Shown: piece after piece, positions 55,605 through 64,000 of the stretch
How positions within the stretch are numbered: the first letter of the stretch is position 1
Layout: the number at the start of each line of letters is the position of its first letter
Assembly (NCBI GenBank): GCA_020002185.1
Contig: CM034531.1
Span: 83,393,608-83,457,607 of the forward strand
Reading direction: 5' to 3'
DNA length: 64,000 bases
DNA from: Paraescarpia echinospica
Taxonomy: Eukaryota; Annelida; Polychaeta; Sabellida; Siboglinidae
The notes under the pieces: generated by a model
Database searches by the model: none
What the model was told of the DNA's origin: nothing
The model's input: the letters and a program-made list of their open reading frames with translations, nothing else
Made by a program: the position numbers and the translations under genes

Positions 55605-56385
55605 TAAGATATTATTCTTTTCTCGGTGGTGTCTACAGCCTAGACTTGTAGTGTGTTGTCGAGCAGCCATTCGCGGGTCGCCGGTCCAGTTCGGCGATGC
55701 CAGTTTCTCCGTTTGGAGCACAGTAAAGAGTGCAGTGGCTGATAATGTGGTCTGCTGACTGTTGGTCCGCACCACATTCGCATGCAGTGCTTTCACGTTG
55801 TAGTCCAGTTCACGGTGTACCTAAATTTGGGTCCTGTGCCAATTTTCTTGCCAAAAGCTTTTTTGCATGAGTGTCATCTATAATGTCTCAATCAACAGAA
55901 AATCTTAGGTGGCAATTTTACTTTTTGTTTTTAATGAAATGACACCCTTTTTTATTTAAAAAAATGGCCGCCAAATCAAATTTATGGATAATTTAGCAAC
56001 TGCGTCACCTAGTACCATAACTTTGGTGTTAAAACGTGGGTTTTAGAGGTCAAAATTGCCTGCGAGCGCAGATATTTCTTCCATTCTTGTTGGTCTCAGG
56101 CATCCAGTGACGAGTTGTATAGTTAAATTTGGAGATCATGTGCATGATGAAGCTGACCATTCGTTTGTCTGGTAGGGCCTTTGGGACAGCCACTATAGCC
56201 GTTTGTCTCCATAGGTTTGGTATCGTGTTTCTGGTCATGCACGTTGATAGGAATATTCTTAGCCAGTTGGTCACCTTGCTTTCAGTGTTAATGATGAAAT
56301 CTGGGTATAGGCAATCTGGTCCGCCGGTTTCCGCTTTTCCGTCGTTTCAATGCTGTTGCCACTTCTTCCGTGAAGATATTTAACT
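55605..56385 (-). mobile_element. Decayed LINE (I/Jockey-like), internally deleted
   Basis: Minus-strand pieces: RT fingers region TNWLRIFLSTCMTRNTIPNL followed by WRQTAIVAVPK (about 56,275-56,175) and, after a gap, the C-terminal zinc-knuckle ECGADQQSADHIISHCTLYC (about 55,790-55,730). The intervening palm is missing. Confidence 0.65.
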
Positions 56386-56429
56386 ATATTAAGCCATTCA
56401 ACCTTATTAAATTGGATTATTTCCTGTTG

Positions 56430-56431
<2 letters not shown>

Positions 56432-56462
<31 letters not shown>
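56432..56462. repeat. (TA)n microsatellite
   Basis: About 15 TA units in an intron. Confidence 0.9.
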
Positions 56463-56464
<2 letters not shown>

Positions 56465-57232
56465 GGGTGCAAGTATTGTTTTCTTAGCCAAACGAATCCA
56501 CCACTCTCTATTGTCGCAACTGCCTATTTTTCAGAATAATACATCTATATTATAAAACAATGTGGTTCTCTGCCCACCCACTTACACACCCGCCCGCCGC
56601 CCGCCCGCCAGCCCACCTGTATGTCTGTTGACCCATATTTCTGTTACATTTGCATGTATGGGGATGAAATTTGGTTTGTGATTAAGTGATCTTAGATTTG
56701 TTTTGAAATTCGTCTGGGGGTTGGGTATCTTCGGGTCACAATTTAAAAATGGCACTTATCTCTGTCAGTTTTGCATGTGTGGTGCTGAAATTCAGTCAGC
56801 AATCTAGCGGGGCCATTATAGTTGTTCGTAGATTTAATTTTCTTCTAAAAATTCAACAGGGGAGGTGAGTATCTTGGGGTTCAGAATATGAAAATAGTAT
56901 TAGCTCAAGCAACTCCCCCAACTTAGTGGTTAGTGTAATACACCTCGTTGGTAGGACCGATTGCCTTAATGCTAAACATGTTAACATACAATTATTGAAC
57001 TCATTTATCATATTTAATTGGATTGTTTAATCCTGTGATCTCACTAGCCATTCTGTAACACCTGCTTTACTGTACAAAATGCCTCACACCTTTTATGTAA
57101 AAACCATTTGCGATTATAGTAATTAGCACCTATCCTGAAAAAGCTATGTTATATTTATTTCCATATTGAGTCTGCAAGGGATGCGCACTCCGGGAGGTGG
57201 TGAATTCAAAAATAGATAAATGGCTGACCTAC
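56463..57232 (-). other. Intron, low-complexity patches
   Basis: Contains CCCGCC-rich DNA near 56,580-56,615 and two loosely similar GAAATT-containing segments (56,640-56,700 and 56,760-56,820), possibly an old tandem repeat. No exon. Confidence 0.4.
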
Positions 57233-57320
57233 CGCGACCATGCTAGGCATCCAGCCACCGTGACCTTCCTGGTACAATTTCATTTTCTCATCGTCTTCCT
57301 CGATAAGGACAACGTCGTAT
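57233..57320 (-). CDS. SH3_15 exon E, preceding module
   Basis: 88 nt: (R)YDVVLIEEDDEKMKLYQEGH then GGWMPSMVA. Acceptor TTGTCCTAG, donor GCG|GTAGGT. Confidence 0.75.
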
Positions 57321-58364
57321 CTAGGACAAACAATTCACATCGTGTCATCATTTCAGTGATATCACATTTTACCTTATATGTGAAGTATTTATTGTTTTTG
57401 ATTATATAAATGATGGCGTTGTGTTTCCTAATAACTGTAGCATGGTCATAACATGGAACATAATGAGACAGTGTAATAATATTCACCAACAAAATTGCTA
57501 TCGAAAGCAAACCCCTGATGACCATTGGACAATGAATACATTGGGTACCTATAGTACAGTAGAAACCCTAAAAGCAGCCATTTATCGGAAACGGCTTCCT
57601 CTTGAAAACGACACCTATATCAGTGTTTGTTTTTTCTAACGGCCACCCTTCTACGTTGTAGTGCGGCGAGGTATTACATTATAAAACGGCCAACAAACAC
57701 CCCAAGCATAATTCAAGAAATATCACCTTTCGTTGCAAGCTTTCAAAGCAAATTAATTCCTATTGAATGCCAAGCAATGATGTTTTAATATTAAACGTAT
57801 TATGTTTATACTTTTGTACTAACACTAAATGGCTTTTGAAGATTATGCACGCATATGGGTATTAACAGAGTTGCCAGAACTGCACATCCGTATATCTGAC
57901 CAGGCTTAGTAATTACGCCACCCCTTTAAGGCCATCTTGTGTCAGTCACACGGGTTGCCGCATGTGAAGGGTTCTTTTGTACATAAATTATGCATGTATG
58001 ACTTATCCAACCTTGTCATATATTTGTTTACATTGTTAGAATTAGTCACTCTGCCACATCGAGTCTGGGTGTTACGAAAACCACATGTGAAGTTATTTTT
58101 ATCGAAATGCTAATTTTCAATAAATGTACAACTATGCTGTAAACCATTAAAACGACTTAAACATTTGATATAAAAGGTTAATTTAAGCATAATCAGTTAA
58201 TAATGTGGAGTATTTAAAAGTTGCTTAATGTCAAAAACTTACACTGTACCCTCTGTGTTATGTAATTATAACATTTCAAATGAAAAAACTAAATTCACAA
58301 AAGCGATAATAATACATCACATATTTTGACATATGTAAGATAGACAAGCGTTGTTAGCATGTAC
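57321..58364 (-). other. Intron, no exon seen
   Basis: No recognised element between exons D and E. Confidence 0.45.
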
Positions 58365-58445
58365 CGTTTGAAGCGTTGGCAAGTATCATCCTGTGTTTCT
58401 TCTTCTGTTTGACAAGACTCCTGTATGTCCTTTGGATATGCCCAC
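58365..58445 (-). CDS. SH3_15 exon D, preceding module
   Basis: 81 nt (phase 2/2): WAYPKDIQESCQTEEETQDD and TCQRFKR. The WAYP motif replaces the usual W-x-x-N. Joined to exon C it reads DGEWWAYP. Confidence 0.65.
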
Positions 58446-58913
58446 CTGGAAGAGGAGAGTCATGACATATTATTTACTGCAATTAAACATGTCAAGTGGT
58501 GTCAGTTTAGGACGTGTTTTATATCCTTCCGGGCTACAAATCCCGGAAGGATAAGGGAATAATAGTGGTAGGCATCCTTCTATCTTGCTAGACAGTGGTT
58601 TGCTATCTTTTATTAGAGTTTACGTTAAATCTGCCCTGTTCTATTGTCCCATAGATGGGGGATTGGAATAGCGTAATATCGGGACATATCCGAGCACAGG
58701 TGAGTCCTGCACATCACACCTCTGGGGCTCCAATCTGCTCTGATATCCCTATCACATTCGTCTAGGGCCTCAAGGTGCTCAACATCTGCACATTCCGCAG
58801 TGTACCACGTGGGGGTTGTGCTAGAATGTTGTATGTGGAGAGGCTATGCACCAGCAGGGGGAACTTTATTACACGTTAAGCTATAGAACTAGGCGCATCA
58901 CACAGACATGTGT

Positions 58914-59670
58914 ATATCAATCGATCGATCAATCAATCAAGCATTCAATCAATAAATCAATCAACCAACCATTAAATCAATCAATTTATTTCAAACATAT
59001 CATAGAAAGAACATATCAAGTCAAGATAAGTCATGAATCAAAATTAAGCCATGCGTATAATATTCAAAGTAAATTATATGTAAGGACGTAAATAAAAAAA
59101 ATATTGTTTGAAAAGGTGTAGATATGAAGTTTTCAACTTTTAAATGCCTATCCTAAATTATTCAAAAACATTTTAGAAGGTATATGGCCATACTTAATGA
59201 GAAGTTATAACTATACATATACACACTAAAATGTACATGCATACACAAAGTTTCACTCCAGTGATACATAATGAAAATGGTTATCCGCTTTCCTCTACTT
59301 GCATCAGGGACATTCCCATATGCTAATTTACAAAACATATTTGTTGAACAGAATATCGACATATTGACGCTTAAATTTATGTTTTGGCGTTAAACTAGCA
59401 AGCGATGTATTTAATTGGTTCCACAGTTTTACACCGAACACGGGTAGGGACATGGTCCTCATATCCCTACGCACATTTTCTCTCATAAACTGACGTATTC
59501 TACATTCCACGTATACACTACGCTCCAGTAAACAACATTTGTTAGAGTATACCAACAGTATGCATTGTAAGACCGTTTTGGCTTGCACCAAAACATTCCA
59601 ATTAGACAGTAGAACATTTGAAAACTAAGCCTCGATAGAGTGAGATAATAAGACATACGTATATATAGAC
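58914..59670 (-). mobile_element. LINE 3'-end fragment with (TTGA)n tail
   Basis: On the minus strand the RT C-terminal phrase MSLPVFGVKLWNQLNTSLAS (ORF 59,328-59,591) is followed by about 300 bp of 3' UTR. The end is AAATAAATTGATTGATTT and further TTGA units (58,914-58,990), the tail style of CR1/Daphne-group LINEs. It sits in the intron between the C and D exons. Confidence 0.7.
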
Positions 59671-59709
59671 TGTCTTCGAAATGACCCAATTAATAAAAAG
59701 GAATATTAC

Positions 59710-59783
59710 CATTCGCCATCTATGTACTTCATTGTTACGTTGTCACACATGTCACCCTTCATGGCGCCGAAATCGTCTACACA
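59710..59783 (-). CDS. SH3_15 exon C, preceding module
   Basis: 74 nt (phase 0/2): CVDDFGAMKGDMCDNVTMKY and IDGEW. The usual LGK start is replaced by VDDF. No B-type exon is visible upstream between it and the linker exon at 60,385, so this repeat may lack its first half. Confidence 0.6.
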
Positions 59784-60091
59784 CTGTCCAAATAACAACA
59801 TTTACATTAAATCATCGTATAAACTACGTAATGCTGTATATTGTAATGTTTTTATTATGGCCAAGTGTTTACATAAATGATATATGTCGAGTATATGTGT
59901 TATACTGGATCACATAACATTGCTTCACATATCGCTCCAATTTTGTATGACACTTGGTTACGTTCTCAGTTAGCATTAAAACAACAATTAATGTTATGTT
60001 AAATGAACAATACTTGTACACTCAGAGTTGTACATTGTTTCCTTCAGGTGCTGTTGGTCTTGTCTTCAAAATTAAAGACAATCGTATAATC

Positions 60092-60125
<34 letters not shown>

Positions 60126-60384
60126 AGAGCCGTTAAGGATTATATATATATTGTTGGGTCAATCTTTGAATAAGAAATATAATGAGCAAATAAGTGAATA
60201 CGTAGTAGAACATTTGACAATTAATGACAATCCTGTGTCAATTTTAGAATAAGTAATATAACGAGCAAATAAGTAGTAACTCTAGATCACCAGGTACATA
60301 AATACGTAAAAATAAGCAATACCAAACGGAACACACATTTTCTCAAAGAGCGAAATAAAATAAATATGCACTGGTTTCATATAC
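59784..60384 (-). other. Stretch where a B-type exon would be expected
   Basis: No exon with a GGW-x-x-x-M motif is found. A short GA microsatellite lies at 60,097-60,122. Confidence 0.4.
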
Positions 60385-60521
60385 CTCGTCGGTTGACGCG
60401 TCATTACATCCTGTTGCAGTGCCTTTTTGCAGCGATTCTGACCGGGATTCCGGAAATATGCTTGCCGCAAGCAACGCTTCCACAAAACCATCGTCTTCTG
60501 CATTCTTGTGTGGACTTAGAT
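60385..60521 (-). CDS. Linker exon (A-type), preceding module
   Basis: 137 nt (phase 1/0): DLSPHKNAEDDGFVEALLAA ... CNDASTDE. Its end STDE|GTATATG parallels STDE|GTATGAG of linker exon A, the main evidence for homology. Confidence 0.55.
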
Positions 60522-60714
60522 CTATGAAAGAATAAAATCATAACTTAATTATTAGTTCAGTTATTCAATACTTTGCTACTTTAGCTCAGTGCCTTGGTTC
60601 TATAACTAATACAATACAGCTAATAAAATCCCTCTAACTAGAAGGGTAATATAGTCACGCACATATACAGAAGTAAACTGCATAACATAACACACCGACA
60701 AAACTGTCTATAGC

Positions 60715-60853
60715 CAGGTACTCATTCTTACAGCTGCGTGAACTGAAGCAAGGTAGAGTATACGAACTTGCCCAAGGTTCGACACCGCCGCACAAGATTC
60801 GAGCCCGGGTACTCTCAGAGCTCTTACCGCAGCGCTACTAGGCTCCACAATTA
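60715..60853 (-). mobile_element. SINE fragment, same family as 54,240
   Basis: The minus strand has box B-like GGCTCGAATC and the shared core CCTTGGGCAAGTTCG ... GAATGAGTACCTGGCTATAG. Confidence 0.65.
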
Positions 60854-61339
60854 ATTAGTTCATGGTTGCTGTTGACTAACAGACCCATGTTCTTTGAGAT
60901 GTATTAAATACGGTCGACAAAAATGTTGTTATGCTTTATACTCATGAAAGTTGGGAGTCATATTTTGTTCTTTCTCGTTGCTCCCTCTACGGAGGGACGA
61001 AGCTAGTTTGTGTACTGGTGCATTGCATCAACAGTTCCCGTATGTACATTTCCCAATTAACAGCCTTCTCCTTCCACCTGTCATCCTCTTCTGCATCGAT
61101 ATAACGTCCTCCCGTCTTAGTTGCATTCTCGCACACACACTTAAAAAGTGTGTGTGCGTGCGTGCGCGCGGTCACGCATGTATTTGTATTAGCGTGCGTG
61201 CATGAGCGTGGACGTATATGTGTGATTGTGAGTGCGTCTGTCTGTGTGTGCGAGCATCTGTGCACACATCTGTAAGTGCATGTACCTGGGCGTGTGTGTA
61301 GTATGTTTCTGGTATAAAAATATAGTTGTTTTCACGTAC

Positions 61340-61416
61340 TTTTTGTGATTCATACATTCCACATGAACGTCGCCGTCGTCGTCGACTTTGCGTACGATGC
61401 CTCTCAAACCCAGAAC
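61340..61416 (-). CDS. SH3_15 exon F, first module in window
   Basis: 77 nt (phase 0/2): VLGLRGIVRKVDDDGDVHVE then CMNHKK. No G or H exon follows before the linker at 60,521, although the phases require them. Confidence 0.7.
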
Positions 61417-62268
61417 CTAAAATGTATAGCTCAATGCTTTAAAAAGCATTATAATGCACGTGTGTTACGACGTTGTCAGTATGACTATGAACTTGCTGAA
61501 TACAGTTTAGTGCTGCGGTTCTTAACCCTTGGGTCGTAACATAATTGAGTCGCCAATTTGTTTTCGGAAGTAAAACTTACGCAGTTTTATAGTTTTTAAT
61601 TGACGGGGATCATGGACCTCTCCAACATATTGCCAAAGTGGCTTAGTTTTATTACGTGATCAATATTATGTTAATTAGAAGGGTATTGTTTTACACTCAG
61701 CACACCAACATTCTCTAAAAACGTTTTAAAAGCACTTATTTTGATTTTTCTCCCATCTAAAGTAAATTAGCCTTAATCAAATTGTCTTCAAACGCTATCG
61801 AAATCGATCTTACCAACACCGTCCACCATGTTTGCTTTCTATTTGAAATGAGCGCCCTCTTCCTATACGTCATTAAACCAATTAACAGCTCTCACTTCGT
61901 GATGACTCAGTGATTTTAAATGTTCAAATTTGTCAGTTATTATTTAATGATGTTATCATTATTTATTTCTAAATTATTAATTTCATTTGTTATTACAAGT
62001 TAACTTTGGGTCCCGATTAAAAAAGGTTAAGAACCGCTAGGTTATTGTACTACCTTTGTGTGTAACATGATATTAAAAAGCTAATGCAGTGCTAATGCTA
62101 ATGCCATGACAGACTAAGAATCCATGTTACAACTTTGGTAAAGATGTGTACAAAGGAGAAAGTGTCACAAACATCGCTAATGAAGAAGCCAGAAACAGCG
62201 AAAAACTTCACTTTGACTGTACATACATAACCAGAGAAAGGATCACGTAGAATATTAAAGTTACTTAC
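61417..62268 (-). other. Intron, no exon seen
   Basis: No recognised element between the E and F exons. Confidence 0.45.
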
Positions 62269-62356
62269 TGAAGCCATACTCGACGCCCATCCACCGTGAT
62301 ATTTTTGTTCTTTGATTGCCTTGTCTTTGTCTTTTTCAATTGTAACAATGTCACAT
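62269..62356 (-). CDS. SH3_15 exon E, first module in window
   Basis: 88 nt: (R)CDIVTIEKDKDKAIKEQKYH then GGWASSMAS. Acceptor TTTCACCAG, donor TCA|GTAAGT. Confidence 0.75.
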
Positions 62357-62686
62357 CTGGTGAAATTAATTAATTCATGACATTATTGACATATATGTTG
62401 TTATCCTTCTCTCAAAATATTGTAAACTGTGATACCCATAATAAAACCCAAATAATGCTCTCCATGACATATTTGGCATGGTAAAACAAATACATGATTT
62501 CTATCGTAAGCGCGCGCTATTATATGCAAGGTACAAAACAGAAACTGGTTAATTAGGTTCTAGTAATAAATTAATGCTAAACCAAATTATTTCACAATCG
62601 TTAACCTATTATTTTAAGTGAACATTTAACAGAAGTATATTGTTTAAATAAGTAATACTGCAAATGCAAGGCAAGCTATACGTGAC

Positions 62687-62770
62687 CTCTTAGGTCTTTT
62701 GCTCATCCGTTCGTCGGTTGCTACGGTTTCTCCGTTGTATGGTTGTAGAAGCGTCTTGTTGTACGACCAC
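62687..62770 (-). CDS. SH3_15 exon D, first module in window
   Basis: 84 nt (phase 2/2): WSYNKTLLQPYNGETVATDE and RMSKRPK. Joined to exon C it reads DGDWWSYNKTLL. Confidence 0.7.
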
Positions 62771-63127
62771 CTGAATCAGCAGTAATCATATTATATGAGG
62801 GAGATATATTGAAACACATGACGAAAACAAGTAGCCAGATTTCCTTTTGTCTTTCTTTTTGGAGATACTGAACTGCATGACTTTAAATGACATTGAGATT
62901 GTACATGTAGGATACAAATGTGCATCCTACATGGCACACAAACACACGCACGCATGCATGCACGCACGCTCGCCCGCACACATACACACATATTAATCGC
63001 AGTAGGCACTAATATGGCTTTTGATTTATATATCATGCAGATTTTGCCAAATACCAAGAATGAATTAATTACCAATTAGTTACCATACATCATGTGAATA
63101 ACCCTAAAAACAAATGTGCGTACTCAC

Positions 63128-63201
63128 CAATCGCCATCCGAGAACTGCACTAAGATGTCATTGCCATAGGAACCCTTGACGACGCCCACTTGACCTAGAT
63201 A
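63128..63201 (-). CDS. SH3_15 exon C, first module in window
   Basis: 74 nt (phase 0/2): YLGQVGVVKGSYGNDILVQF and SDGDW. Very similar to exon C of the last module. Confidence 0.75.
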
Positions 63202-63330
63202 CTGACCAAATAACAATGGCATACTGCACAATTTTATGACAACAAAATAGCAATAATAATTACTATATTTAATATACAATTTGAATAAATGAGTCAATAT
63301 GTTCAGTTATTTTATTATATGTGCCAGCAT

Positions 63331-63470
63331 GCGTGTTTGTGTGTATGTGTGTGAGCGCGCGCGCGCGTGTGAGTGTTGTGTGAGTGTATGTGTGTGCGTG
63401 AGAGTGTGTGCGTGCATGCGTGTGTGTGTATGTTGCGCGTTTGAGTGCATACGTGCATGTGTTGTGATTG
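63331..63470. repeat. TG/CG-rich microsatellite
   Basis: GTGTGTG and GCGCGC tract in the intron between B and C. Confidence 0.85.
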
Positions 63471-63531
63471 TATTGTCCATATGCATCAAAACGTGCACGG
63501 ACATGGCAATCCGAGCTCAGATAATAGATAC

Positions 63532-63630
63532 CTTTTTCATGCTGTCGTTCCATCCTCCATGGTCTTGCTGTAGTCTGGCGGCTCGCTCCTCATTCGATTC
63601 AATCAACACTTCATCCCCCAAGCTGTAGTC
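63532..63630 (-). CDS. SH3_15 exon B, first module in window
   Basis: 99 nt (phase 0/0): DYSLGDEVLIESNEERAARL and QQDHGGWNDSMKK. Acceptor TTGTAG, donor AAG|GTATCT. The gene continues upstream beyond the window. Confidence 0.75.
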
Positions 63631-64000
63631 CTACAAGAACGATCATTCAAACTAATATATGTCACTGAAGAGGTCTGGATAGTTTTTCTTTATATTTTGA
63701 AGTCACACTGGTGCGTTGTATTCGTTATGATTGAGAAATGTTATTGTAGTTGAATGTATCATTTTCATATATAATATACAGCATGCGCATAATCTATCTA
63801 TAATCTCGTGTCGGTTCCCTTATATAGCTTACATTGCTATTGTCATGCAACTTGGTTTTGTTATACACCCCTATTGAAATTGATCCCTTGTCGTAGTGGG
63901 GTGTGTTGTATCTTAATGAAACGGAGAGCTACGCCGGCGAGTCCAGAACAAACTAAATCCCTCAGCCCTCCATGTTGGCAGTTGAGTTAGATGCCAACCT
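63631..64000. other. Upstream intron, no feature seen
   Basis: I see no exon or repeat of note. Confidence 0.4.

Noticed and set aside
60044..60082. Plus-strand piece reading GAVGLVFKIKDN after TTCCTTCAG, like an F-type exon
   Set aside because: It is on the opposite strand to the gene, has no donor and no neighbours of the family.

Overview
This is eukaryotic DNA, probably from a marine invertebrate. Lophotrochozoan or mollusc-like is an inference only; no species can be named. The evidence is short exons bounded by GT-AG splice sites in an AT-rich background, several clades of non-LTR retrotransposons, tRNA-derived SINEs, long CA/GA/AT microsatellites and a GC-rich Polinton/Maverick-type virus-like element.

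The dominant structure is a very large inverted duplication. About 110-22,435 reappears, reverse-complemented, at about 24,859-50,125. The arms share exons, introns, ORFs and repeats but have diverged. The left arm alone carries a decayed LINE (about 4,977-7,611). The right arm alone carries a nearly full-length CR1 (about 37,540-41,833) and a broken RTE-like copy (about 42,848-44,080). Each arm also has private segments of 0.5-0.7 kb. The arms meet head to head inside the Polinton, leaving about 2.4 kb of single-copy DNA (22,436-24,858) that holds its capsid genes.

The Polinton has two facing partial copies. From the outer end inward the genes are: a NADAR/YbiA-like enzyme, a packaging ATPase, a small pX-like protein, a virion-type protein, a small membrane protein, a retrovirus-type integrase with chromodomain, and a second membrane protein. 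In the single-copy spacer follow the minor capsid protein, a pVI-like basic protein and a major capsid protein truncated at the junction. PolB and the protease are not in the window. Most genes are broken in at least one copy, often at different places in the two copies; NADAR and the small membrane protein are open in both.

Outside the Polinton, each arm has two exons resembling the stalk of Mx/dynamin-like GTPases, then a gene made of SH3_15 (Mind bomb-type) repeats. The long version lies on the minus strand from 63,630 down to 36,142. It has modules of a linker exon plus three SH3_15 repeats, and intron phases fit from one module into the next. The left arm holds only the last module (384-11,795, plus strand), with a 14-bp frameshifting deletion, so it is probably a truncated pseudogene. 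The rest of the right end (50-64 kb) is introns with LINE and SINE debris.
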